Shown piece after piece: positions 36,627-48,900 of a DNA stretch of 64,000 nucleotides. Source of the DNA: Thuidium tamariscinum (taxonomy: Eukaryota > Streptophyta > Bryopsida > Hypnales > Thuidiaceae); NCBI GenBank assembly GCA_947034885.2, contig OX344758.2, positions 11,869,067 to 11,933,066 on the forward strand. The letters run 5' to 3'. A program made the position numbers and the translations under genes. The stretch's first letter is position 1; each line of letters starts with the position of its first letter. Under the pieces are notes generated by a model, which worked only from the letters and a program-made list of their open reading frames with translations, did no database searches and had not been told where the DNA came from.

Positions 36627-37560
36627 TATTAGGGTGCTTGGACCCAACAAGGAATATCTAACGCAGATCGAAAGAATATCTACAAGAGGTTGTGGCACCA
36701 ATGGCTCCCTCGACAAGTTAGTACCTTCCTCTGGCTCCTTCACACAGAAGGTTTACCACTTGGCAGTTGGCTAACATCCATGGGGATTAAAGGATCCTAC
36801 AAATTATGCACCCTAGCACCAACCGAAATAGGACAACACGCATTCATAGATTGCCCTGAAGTCAACAAAGCTTGGGAGCATTTCAACGACCCAAGAAGAA
36901 TACATCATTCCCTTCGCTACACTTCACACCAACAAACATCCTAGAGGGAAGAATGCTCATGAAACCAGACCTAGCAATCAACAAATTCAGCCACGACTCT
37001 ATGGTCACACAGGAAACACCATGGGATCTACTGCAATGTTTATTACTCAGGAACATTTGGTGCTAGAGATGTTAGAAAATCATGAGGAACAAAACGTTTC
37101 ACCTAGGAACAGCCATACATGCGGCTTGGCGGACAACAATACAGATTGGTGTCATGGTCTGGAGAAACATCCACAAATCCCAGAACACGGCATCCCAGCG
37201 AACTCAGACCTTTCGCAACACATGGGCGGGAAGCTCGGCCTTCCATACCTTCATCAACGCCCCAGTCTATAAATTCATCCCCGACCCAACGTTCTTACTA
37301 CGAGAATTGGCATCAAGACCCTCAGCAAACATCCTGAGATTAGGGATCTCCACACTCGACTCACCCTCAACATCTACCAACACGAGGAGCACGAACATCA
37401 TCCAACCAACTGCCAACACAAGAACAACAACGACGTCACCAAACACACAACCCGAGGGGTGAACCGTAGACCACACTATCAACCTAACGGATATAACACT
37501 GTAAGCATGGAGCGACACCGCATCAATTGGCTTTGAGGAGACTCCTCACCCCGACCTACA

Positions 37561-38230
37561 CCATAGATGCGAAGCAAAGCAACAAGTCGACAGCATTTTG
37601 TGACAAATCCTTCAAAAAATTCACCTTGACAACGTGTAGGTCCTCAACCCTAATTGCCTAGTTCTTGACAATCTCGCTTAACTTAACTCGTAGATAATTG
37701 ACATTGAATTGCAGGACGCCTTCAACTCTATCTATTCAAACCTCATTGAAGATTAGTGTCCTTTTTGCTTCCTTGTTTGTTCTTGCTTTTATTTCCTTGA
37801 GGAGCTTTTTCGTGCTCTTGCCTTCGGCTCCTCTATCTTTGGCTTTAGGTCTTCAGGCTCTCCCCTGCCTTTGAGCTGTTAGTTCTTTCTCCCCTACATT
37901 CAGGTGTGGCGCCCTAGGCTCCTCCCCGCCTTCTGTGTATCCTCCCCCCGCCTTTGGGCTTTGAGGTTCTCTGTTTTGCCCTGCCTTCAAGTTTGTTGGT
38001 CCCATGTTTACCCCTGCCTTTGGACTACTTCTTCTTCCTCCCCACCTCCGGGTGTGTAATCGCCTTCGGGTGTCTTTTCAGTAAAAATCACCCATCATGG
38101 ATTTCACCATTGCCATCAATATCCAGCTACCTGCATATATAAAAAGAACTAAAATCGAAGGTCATTTATGTACATTAAAAAGAATTCCCGCCCCCCCCCC
38201 CCTCCCTTTCTAAGGCCATTGAACTTGTTG
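37561..38230. repeat. Pyrimidine-rich irregular repeats downstream of the LINE
   Basis: From about 37800 variants of CCCTGCCTTTGAGCT, CCCCGCCTTTGGGCT and CCCTGCCTTTGGACT recur every 40-80 bp, ending in a poly-C run at 38190. This could be the LINE 3'UTR or an unrelated repeat. Confidence 0.5.
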
Positions 38231-38628
38231 ATGTAGGAAATTTGTTGACCGTTGATGGAATTGTCCTATCAAGTGACCTTCGCCCTGTATCAGCTAGGGA
38301 TTGAAGGTATATCTATTCCATATTTCTTTGCATTCTTATGTTGTTTTGTATTTTGCTGTATTTATTGGCCATTGCTGTTGGAGGTTCTCACCATGCAAGG
38401 GAAGAACTTGTTAGGGGAGTTAAATAGGTCATGGTTGGTGGATTCCTTGTGAGTATTTTAGGACTCGGAGACCTTTGGGGATAGGTTTTCTTGTATTTTG
38501 CAAGAGGCTATGGGGGAATTTGGTTGGTTATGGTGTGATCAAAGCTTTATTGATTATGATAGATGGTGTTGCACGGTAGATAGGATTTTAGAGGTGAATC
38601 ATGTGATTAGAGAAGTGACACTAGAAGA

Positions 38629-39595
38629 AAATCACGTCCGCCGCAACTGACTGATATGCAACTATGTGTCCTACGCGACTTCCTTGCAATTACAACCCTT
38701 TGTATTTGCACCAAATTTAATGTTTACACTACTATAATCGCAAAGTAGTCGTAAAGTAGTTGTAGATTGAAGTTTCAAGTTGCATGTAGTTGCAAAGTAG
38801 TTGCAGGTTGAAGTTTGGATTACAGGAATCTAACAAAAGAATTTTTGTGATGTATTCTACATCCAAAATTCATCACACTTGCCAACATGGACCACTTTAG
38901 GTTTTGTAGAGTCAAGTGTGTCAAACTCTAGTTGGGAATAATCTAAATTTGACTACGATTCAACTAGAATACAACTAGAAAAATAATTAAATCAAGTTTT
39001 ATATCAATTGTCCCATTTCAATTGTCAAGAGTACCATTAGATTGGATGGATAAGAGTTGTAAGTTATACCATCTTTAAGTAATAAAGCTTAATATTACAA
39101 TTTATAGAAATCTACAAATATTTAAAGTATAAGAAATTTTAAAAGTTTTGAAACTTAAAGTTTTGTAAACTTGTGAAATCTATGCAATATCAATATTTGA
39201 ATTTGATAATCTAAAAAAAGCTAGATCTAAAATTCTAAAATCTACAAACCATTGAGATTCAATTTTTGAAATCTATAATCATTAAGATAAAAAAATCTAT
39301 AAATCTATAAATCTATAAGTTACAAACTAGTTGTAAATTAATTGCAAAGCAGTCACAAATTAGTTGCAAAGCAGTTGCACACAAGTTGCACAAAAGCAAG
39401 TTCCACGTCAGAAGACTTCATCAATGAAGTTCCATGTAGACTATCTAATGAAAAACAATCTTTTCAATTTTGCAACTAGTGCGACTTGTCCACTGCAACT
39501 GTGGGCTCCAAATTATCACCCAGTTGCAAACATGTTATGCAACTACAAAATTAGTTGCTAACCACAGTCGCAAAAGCCTTGATTTTCTTCTAGTG
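38629..39595. mobile_element. Non-autonomous CACTA (En/Spm-type) transposon
   Basis: Both ends carry CACTAGAAGAAAATCA as perfect 16-bp inverted repeats. TGA is duplicated outside each end (38626-38628, 39596-39598), matching the 3-bp target duplication of CACTA elements. Both subterminal 200-300 bp are crowded with AGTTGCAAAG / GTAGTTGCA motifs, as expected for arrayed transposase-binding sites. The 967-bp interior is AT-rich with no transposase frame. Confidence 0.88.
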
Positions 39596-39598
39596 TGA

Positions 39599-42240
39599 GG
39601 TTTTTCTGTTGTTCAATTTGCATTGCGAGTATATCAGTCTTTTTGCTTGTTGATTACTTCATTTTCCTTTTAAGATATCATGTTGCATTCCACTCTAACA
39701 AATGAATTATGAAAAATCTTTGATGATGTTAATGTTATTAGAAAGTCTAAGAGCAACAATTTGATTCAAGCATGCACATTCTTTCCAATCATTTATCAAT
39801 TTTGTTCATTGCATGCTTTGCAATTTGTATTTTGAATTTGCTTTTTTATCTCAATTAAATTTTTGAAATACTTAGTTTGTCTTCACATAATCACTCTTCC
39901 TATCATGTAGTGTAGTCTATATTTTCTTGGAACAATCTAATTTTTACCAAAAACCATCTTCATTGCTTATAATGAATAATTGTTTTAGAACACATTGAAG
40001 CTTGTTGGTGTGTAAAGTATTGATTTCATTGTGTCCTTTACTTGCTTGTGACCAAATTGCATTCCACAAGTCTCTTAAGGATGAGCCAATAATGACTACA
40101 ACATTGAAGAACAAGTAATCTGCAAGTTCACTCCCAAATTTTCTTGGATTAATTTGCAATTTTGAAGTTGTGTTGCAAAGATTTTAGGATTGTTTTATAT
40201 TTTAGAGATTTTTGTAGTTTTCTACTAGATGAAAATTTTGAGGTTTTACTTAAATGAAGACTACAAGTCTAAGCCTTTGAGAATTTCTGAATGAAAGAAT
40301 TCTACATTCAATAGAAAAGTGACACATGTCTCTTCTTCAAAATTTGTATGAAACTTGTACAATTAATGGGAAGTTGACATTTATATCTTGTCTATAAATA
40401 ATGTATGTATTTTTCATAAAGTAATAGTTTATCACACAAAGAAGCAATACATGCCTAAAATAATCCAACATCAACATTGATGAAGTGAAGGCATCTTCCA
40501 CATTTGTTATAAATAAAGTACTCTTTTAAAGATTTCATCCATATTAAAAATAATTCATAACATAATTGGAAAAAATATTGCTTTCTTAGCATTGTCTTTA
40601 GAGGGCAAAATATGGATGTTAAATATCTTAAAGATTTAGCAACAATTTTGTAATGCACATATTAGGAATTTCAAAAACTTGAATAAATGCAAATGAATTT
40701 ATAATAGAAACTCAATCCACATTGTTAAGAAGATTATTTGAAAGAAAAATTAAAAATAAATCAATAATGGAAAAATATTATTATTAAATTAAAAATGATT
40801 AAAAATTAATTTTAAAAATTAATACTACAACCACCAAAATATGGAACAAAATTTGATTTGTTGTGGTAGATTATAAAAGATCTTTATTAGAATCTTAAGG
40901 TCACTCTATTGAATAACCAATATTTTGAAAATAAATTTAAGGCTAGAAATAAAAATTTGTTCTTGAAATTGCCTTTAAATTGAATATTAATCATTTTGAA
41001 TTTTGAGTTTCTACTCTCAAAATGTAAAGTTCTAATTGTACATTTTTTTAAACTTCTTTTCTTGTTGATAGAACCAAATCCTTTTAACAATCTTATAATT
41101 TTATAAAGAAGTTGAAGAAATTTGTAGCACATAAATACAAGGACCTAAACAAAGGCCCTTAGATTTCATACTATAGGTTTTATTCTTAAATATGATCAAG
41201 TAACATAATTATATTTTGTGTGAATATGATCTTCATGAAGTTCTTGTATAGGTCTCGACTCTTTATAATTAATAGTCAACTTTGACCCTCCACCAACAAA
41301 ATGTAATTATGGCCATCATGAAATGACTAATCATCAAATCCCTATAATCATGAAGACATATTTTTTTGTAGGAGCATGACTTTGGTGGCTTCCTTCAAAT
41401 ATAGGAAAATCTAAAAGTTCAAAATTACACTGGATGTGACATTCATATGAACTTTATATAATTTGAAGTTTTAATAAATGTTGTATCAATGTCAAATGAC
41501 AATGACAAGGAGACTTTTTTTTAGATGGGGTACGTAGTTGTTAAAAGCACAACTCACTAAAGTGATTTTTTTGGGTGATTCCTTGCCAACTTCTTACAAA
41601 GTTTGAAGAATGTCTACTTTGTCTAAAAAGAAAAAAAAAAGTAGTTGAAGTTGTCAAAAACATCTCTAAGAAATGTGAAGTTTGCCAAAGTTTGGACAAA
41701 GTTTACCAATTTCAAATACTATTATAGATGAAAATATACATGTGATGTACAGATGAATAAAATTGGACAATTCACCTAACCTACTTGCACTCTAGGATGC
41801 ATAGCAAGCTACTTCCAAGAAAACAATCAAAATCACTACTTGGTCAAGGTTGAAACACAAAGTCACAAAAATGAACTATTTCTCAAAAAATGGAATTTAA
41901 AAAAGTGGTTTTGAAAGAAATGAAGACTATTTTTGATGAAATTCATGTTATAGACTTTGCATCATATGGCAATGATGGAGGACTAAAAACAAGGAGTTTG
42001 GAATATATCACAAACAAGATTATGTAAAGCCACATCGAGAATGATGGAGAGAAAAGTCAAGAAAAGGGTGGAACAATCAAACACCTAAGATAAAGTGAAG
42101 CAAAATTTATAGAATCCAAACATGGTGTCTTAGTATACAAAAAAGTTGCTCTAGATGATGGTCAATATGCCATTCACAATATTAATAGTGCTCGATGTGC
42201 ACTAAAACCTCTAATTGATTCAATTGATCTTTAAAAAATA
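39599..42240. other. AT-rich intergenic DNA
   Basis: No gene or clear transposon recognised. Confidence 0.5.
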
Positions 42241-42331
42241 CTCACTAAGACAATTTCAAAACAATTGAGTGAAATAATGCAAAACTACTCCTCACTAAGA
42301 CAATTTCAAAACAATTGAGTGAAATAATGCA
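42241..42331. repeat. Two-copy direct repeat, 41 bp with a 50-bp period
   Basis: The block starting CTCACTAAGACAATTTC and ending AATAATGCA is repeated without a mismatch at 42241-42281 and 42291-42331. A smaller duplication (TACTACACATATTT) follows at about 42336-42362. Confidence 0.9.
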
Positions 42332-42629
42332 GGCTACTACACATATTTTACTACACATATTTGTAGAGTACAAGCTTTACCAAACAAGAACCTAAAACTT
42401 CTAGAAAATCTAATCAAAATTTTGAAATTTAAAGAAAACCCAAATATAACAATATTAACCAGTTCTAGCAGCCCTATACCCTGTAGACATTGTTCAAAAC
42501 TCAGTAATTACTCAAAATTACCAAGGAGCCCAAAGCTCCACCTGATCAGATGTTCAGCAGATGTACACCTCCTTAATCAATCCATGTACCTATATTTTAA
42601 GAAGCCAATGTAAGTAAAGCAATTTTAGG

Positions 42630-42860
42630 ACATCTACCAATAATAAAAATTTAGACCCTTCTTAACTTTTCCATATGGCCTCCAATTATCGCATTCTTTG
42701 GCGCGTTTGAATCCTCATTCATTCCTTCATTCACAAATAAGACCATCTATCAATAAAACTTCAACCTTCACAACTTCTGCATACAGTATCCAAATAACGC
42801 ATCCTATAATGTGTTGAAATCCTCTGTCATTCACAACAAGAACATCAACAAAAATTTGTA
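42630..42860. repeat. Two related ~85-bp units in the phospholipase D 3' flank
   Basis: Units near 42660-42740 and 42765-42850 share AACTT(C/T)TxCATA, CxAATxxCGCAT, TTGAATCC / TTGAAATCC and CATTCACAA blocks. A third relative lies at about 52900-52985 (CATAACTTTTGCATAAAATATCC). They are likely copies of an old repeat that now forms part of the gene's 3' flank. Confidence 0.5.
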
Positions 42861-42940
42861 CATACAGACTTATGATAGGAAATCTGCTCGACAACAAAAA
42901 GGGGAGATTCTTTTAAGGGGGTATCCCTACCTGGGTGAGA

Positions 42941-45900
42941 TCAAGTAGTTAAACTGTCCGGAATATTCGATTGGTTGGTTCCCAAAATGCTTCCACCCAC
43001 GTCTGGAAAGGTTTCGTGATCAGGCAAAGCGCCCACAGTCCCGTTCTGGTTCACGTTGATGGGATACGGCATGAGGTGGGCCTTCATGTTCGTCACTTCC
43101 TCGGCAACATACTGCTCCCAGTTCGCCTTCGCCAGGCGGTTCACCTCCTTCACACACTCTAGACTTGAAGCATCCGTGAAGAGAGGGTCGACAAGGCCCA
43201 GATGCTCCGCCCACAGCGACATTCGGTAACCATAGATCTGCAATCGCCAGAACAAGCGAATAAGAACTGAAACTATACTTTCAAAACAGTGATTCTTGAA
43301 AATTATTTCTTTCTTTACTTATTATTCCGTTCAGCTCGGGAGGTTTCCAATGACCCTCTACCAAATGGAACTAACCACCATCATGTGTGGATGACTATCA
43401 GAAAGTATCATACCACACATTCTTACCACACATTTTTAGTGTACCTTCACAATCCATACTAAATATAGCGAGATATTGAAACGTGGAGGGTGAGAGGAAG
43501 CAAGACGTCTACCACACGTTCTACGAAAACCACTTATCGTCGAACGTATAAGTGAAGATCTTGGACACGGAGACTTGCTCAACCTGGCTTCTCCACCACT
43601 ATTACAAATTTAATTGGATAATGGAGTTCCAAGACCTGGTGTGGAATTGAAAGAGTGGAAAAAACGAAACTAACCTGACCAAGAGGATGGCCTCCCTTGC
43701 GACCCCAGGTGTAGTTGGGTTGGTACCCTCCCATTGCAATCTCCGTGTCACGAGATCCGTCCATGGAGCGCTGGTTGATGTTGGCTGACCCACAGATGAG
43801 GTACTCATCGTCCACCACTATCCCCTTGGCATGCACGTAGATCATGAACCGTCTTGTTTTCTGCACTAAACCCTGCAGCACATGACACACTCATGGTTCA
43901 GAAGAGTAGACTATGATAAAAATGAATCAGAGGCTCCGTCTGTCCTTTTCGTAGTGCACCTAAAAAGCTCCAAGAGGCTCATTTCACAGTGTAGCTACAC
44001 TGTAGCTGTAGCTCATTTCATGATAGTTATTACTGCTTAGTTTTCAAGTAGCATCGAACTTTACAACATAAAAACCTACTCAAAGTTTCATGAAGATAAA
44101 ACTTTGTTGTAGATGTAGCTTGTCTACTTCACTTTGGCTTGAATCCATTCAATTAAAAAGAAAGCATACAAATCAAATATACCACACCCTAAATTTCAAT
44201 GTCTTCTTGGACAGTGTTGCAAGGTCTCATCCTATATTCCTCCATGACTGTTGGATTTCATTAATTCAAGTCTCAATGACATAAATATGGTCAAGAGCCA
44301 ATGGACAAAGCACAAGTTCGTTCCTCGAAAGATCAGGAGGATATTCTGGAACGAGATTCTTGGGGTGGGAAGTAACCCTTCTTACATTGTTAAAAAATGT
44401 AATATAAAACAAGATTCTCTAGAATGGCCTGAACGCAGTTAAATACGAAATGTGTGTGAGAAGTGTATGTTGTGAACATGAAGTATTCAGAGACCCTCTT
44501 TTCATGATCAGCACAAAAATTGAGATTGTCGGTCATTGAGTTCACTTACGTGCTTTGAGTCTTTATCTGGTGGACTGGGAGGAGGATTGTCAATCTCCGC
44601 TTGACTCTTCGTCTCTCGGTTGCCGAGACAGTAGAAGTTCAGATAGTCTTGAGGGTGAGAATCCTCAAGCTTTCCGACGTCTCTCAATGCATCAGCAATA
44701 ACGCCGTACATCATCTTTATCGTTTGTGTCTGGATCACGCGAGCAAGAAAATTTTACAATAGTTTGCAGACTATCACTATCAAATCCACGAAACAAAAGC
44801 ATACCAAAAAACATCTGGTGGAAAAATGAAAGGATGAAAACATCAAGCTTCGGTCTTCAAAGGACATGTTCGAATCTATTCATCATTTAAAATATGGAAG
44901 CTAGAACGGCTAGGGATTCACACAGACAAATGGTTAGAACAGATATTTTTCGTTACATTCAACCCTCCCATGGGGATCTGACCACTAACCATTATACGGC
45001 ACCTCCTACTAAAACTTGGATTTAGTGAAGTCACCTGAAAATAGAGCATCTCTTGCATGGCTCCACTGTCAGGAACACCTTCGGGCCACATAGGAATGAC
45101 AATGTACACGGCAAACCGCTGACCTGACCTGATCTTGGAAGCCACTTTCAGTGCTAGCTCCATTGGTATGAGCTGGTTCGCACCTGGTATTGCACAGAAC
45201 TAAATGAGATTCAAATGTGATGCTTTACCAGAGCTAAGATTTTACTTTCTTTTTTTTAAGAGAAGCATCTGGTAGCGGGGAAAGATTCAAATGAGACCCA
45301 TTATCCAAAATAAATGAGTTCACGGGTCGTACTGTCAAGGGGAAACCTAAGCAGCTCAACGATAAAATGCAGTTCTGAATTCACAGTCATAAAACTACAA
45401 TGTACTAGAGTATCACTGCATAAGAACCTCAAACAGTTAAATAAAAACTTGACCTAAAAGTATTTGGCTCTTTTACCCAAAGATCACTACACATCTCCCA
45501 GAATCCACACTCTAAGATGGGTTTAAATGCTTTGAAGTGATGCAAATAGTGTCCTCTACGTAGCCTTGAGGAGACCGTAACGACCATCTAAATTTTATTT
45601 ACGTGGTCAAGAACTTACCAGCATCCTTGTAATCAGGCCAGTTGTAAGAGGAACCAATAAAGTATTGATTTTCGATGTAGATGAAATGCTGAGCTGATCG
45701 GATGGCTTTCACGTAGGCCATCTGAATGCTGATATCTATCGCAATGCTCTTTCCCCAGATAAGATGCTGCGCATTGGAATCATGCAAGGTCCTCGTCAAG
45801 CTAAGCGAGAAATAATAGACGTGCGAACTTCTAAAATGTTTACAAGCAGTAAATAGCAGGCATTCGTTTGACCAGGAATTGCACGACGAGCCTCTCAGAA

Positions 45901-48900
45901 TCTAAGATAGACGAACCTGTTGCTCGGCTTCTTTGGCATTTCTTGGAAACCCTTTGACTGACCCAGAATCGATCGAACGAAATATCTGAAATAATAAAGC
46001 AATGTAATTAGATCTTTAACGAGAAACAGTACTCAAAATCAAGTACGACATCCATATTTCTGATCCCATTAGCAGAAATTTGACAATCAAATGAACCCCC
46101 TCTGGAGCTTGGCTACATAAGATCATATCATTCTAAATTACAACGCATGCATTCAACACTTGTCCACTAGAAGACAAAAGAGTCTGCATAACAAAAGACA
46201 AGAAAATGTGTAATTCTTGCCATTAAATATTCACGACTCAAGAGTTATCCTTTAATTCATAGAGTTTCAATCCCATTCCAAAAAGAAGTGAAAAACAAGC
46301 AGAGAATCTTTCATGTCATCATTATGTTGAACAATGACGACACAGTGAAAGGAGAACTCTAACACGGCTCAATTTTTAACTCAATCTTAGAACTTCGGGT
46401 CCATTGTTGAAGAAAAGAGTAACCTCCACGAAGGTGACTTACCTGGGCATGCCAGGACTCAGGGTCATCGTCTTTGGTAACGTAAAGCTTGGGATCACCT
46501 TCGGGAGGAGATGAGGAATTGGGACCCAAAATCCACGAAATGCGCTCAATCTGGATGAGGTCATCAGCCGAGTGCCTGTGAGTAGCCTTTTTCCATTGTT
46601 GCTGAATATTAGAAAGCAGCTTCCTCCATCTTTGCTCAAAGTTGGTGAGAACATCATACGCTGCAGGTCCCTCAATCTTACAATGCCAGTCATGCCAAGG
46701 TTGCCGTGGACCTCCCGCCTCATCTTCAACCTGCAGCAGAAGCATTGCCGCAAAGCGTGGGTAAAATGTGGCTATTCAAATACCACAAGGACAGGTGTAG
46801 CACCTCACTTAATTGTACTGTACTATGAATCAAACAAAAGAATTTCAAACATGATGGTGAGCCACCCATGCTCCATTCACTGGTGAATACAAATGTCCAG
46901 GTGAAGAAAGTAAATTTTTGAATCATTAAAGAATATTTGAACCTCTTTCTGTTGAGTTTATCTCGTGAACCAACAGTTGAAGAGAAGATTATGAGATCCA
47001 CATTAACTTTCAAACATTTTTCATTTCGTGAAGTGGCAATGTACCTCTTGAGTTCACCAATCACCGAGGTGTTTCAATAGCTGCCTGGAATGAATGAAAT
47101 TCCATTCACAGTCAAATTAGTTAAGGCTTGACACCCACTATTGTTCTTTGATTCTTTCATTTTTATATTGAGCAGACAAGAATAAAATTGCATTAGTTAT
47201 GAAGAATCTCATAATAAACCTGCATGTGGTAAGGAGTAAACTTACGCTAAAAGTAGGGTTGTGGTAATCATTCTTGTGAATCGTTGGCATTGTGTTGAAG
47301 AGAGAGTGAGTAGGAGTGTCCCAACGCCCTTCACAAAGATCCAAACCACCGATAAACGATATCAATTGGCGTTTGTTAGTTGGACCTTGAGTATCGAGAA
47401 TAGTAATTTTTTGATGGTGTGTGTACAGGGTTCCCACAACCTGCAACAAAAAACATGGTGGTAAGTCACAAATCCTGGTCACCACAAACTAACATTGAAA
47501 TCAACTTAGAATTAAAATCAAGTGGTGTTTCCTACTTTTTATTATAGATGTTAGTATTCAGCGTGCATTAATGACATAGCAAACTGGTATTCAGCCTAAT
47601 AACTTGTCATCTGAGAACCTGTTGCCTGAACCAGCTGAGTCTGTGATCAGCATAGCGTGGAGCTAGAATACAGGTAACGGCAGTGTTGTGAAAATAAGCT
47701 TTAGTTTCCTCATCATGAACTCCCATCACTCCTTCCTACATACCACAACAGCAAGTGACAAAGAAATCATCAAAACTCTGTGCTGCAAGGCAAGGCGTAC
47801 AAAGCGTCACGATAGTCAAAGAAATTCACTAAAACATTGGGAAAAAACATTACAAGAGATGATATGCAAAGTCAAAATATATGAACTACTTGAAATCGAT
47901 CAACTAAGCCAAGAATAGGTTTTCAGTAGAATTGTTCTATGTCAAGAATTTCCCCACATCGTCATGAAGAAATCCTCTTCATAATTCATGAGGTCACAAA
48001 GATCGTATGGAAGTCTCATTATGGTCACAGAAATCACAAAATCTAAAACCTTTGCTCAAGCCTTTGAAAGATGATTAGAACTTCAACATAGCTCAGAGAT
48101 TGCAGCAACAACTCTACCCACGAGCATCATTGAATTCATAATCTGACTCGCAAGCAAATGTAACTAACACTAGCGAAAGCCAGCTTATAGAAATCGATCA
48201 AAAAAAAGTTCAAAAACGAAATTCCTTCTTCTCACCATTTAGACATGAAGTTGGAATCGTATTGTTTAGTACAGTAGCATGGAACCTTCCGCGAATAGGG
48301 CCAACTAAAACATATTTAGGGCAAAGTCGTACCCCAGATCAGAGAACATCAAGCCAAATTAAAGCCTTAACATACTCTCACATGGCTCATTGACTTCATG
48401 CATCAGGTATTCCTTTCTATGCCAATGCGAAGGGTCGTTCTCTAAAAAGTTGTGGAGTTTAAAAGCAAACAAACCGTCTTGACGATGCTGTTGTGCGACG
48501 TTTTGTCGTCCCAGACCAGCATGAGCACCCTTACACCCTCCGCAGACTTCCTCTTCAAAAGCTCCCCAAGGATCAAGTCGCCCCCTTCCGGTATCTCCCG
48601 GGAAGTATCACGCAACAACCTCACCTGGAAGACATACCCAGAATGTCTTATCCATCAATATCTAAACAAAAAAGTAGACATTCATTTCAAAATGTAGAAC
48701 ACAACGACATCAAACTGATTTTTAAATCTAGTAGTTAGAACTTCCAAAATTCACAAATTCCTCATGAGGTATCCAAATAATGCATATCCAAAAGCATAGA
48801 AATTCCCCATTGAGAACGATGAATTCAAAACAGTATGATATTAGTAAGCATGCTCAGTTGATTTAACGAAGAGTTACCTTGGTGTTGATAGACCACCCTG

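Larger units (their letters stand above)
32815..37560 (+). mobile_element. Decayed LINE (non-LTR) retrotransposon, 5'-truncated, with three nested insertions
   Basis: Translated fragments follow the order of a plant LINE ORF2. IIEELKNAITKLPTHKAHGDD lies upstream of the RT, then KDKIILIPKPGN, then the RT core LLDYLKAFDKVNW, GRDVRQVCPLAPYLYL and MLFADDISLAL (YADD-like), then a zf-RVT region WHQWLPRQVSTFLWLLHTEG...CTLAPTEIGQHAFIDCPEVNKAW (36690-36890), and a C-terminal tail to about 37460. The endonuclease half is missing. At least a dozen stop codons and shifts make it inactive. Elements at 33841-34165, 34400-35127 and 36231-36626 interrupt it. The 3' boundary is uncertain. Confidence 0.85.

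Noticed and set aside
37800-38060. Pyrimidine-rich repeats as a possible coding Pro/Ser-rich gene
   Set aside because: No frame stays open through the repeats and the spacing is irregular. A LINE 3' tail or simple repeat is more likely.
45767-45799. Upstream extension of phospholipase D exon 8 ([11 protein letters not shown])
   Set aside because: No acceptor gives the right phase. The acceptor GCGCAG before CATCTTATC keeps frame and restores the family sequence, so this stretch is intron.
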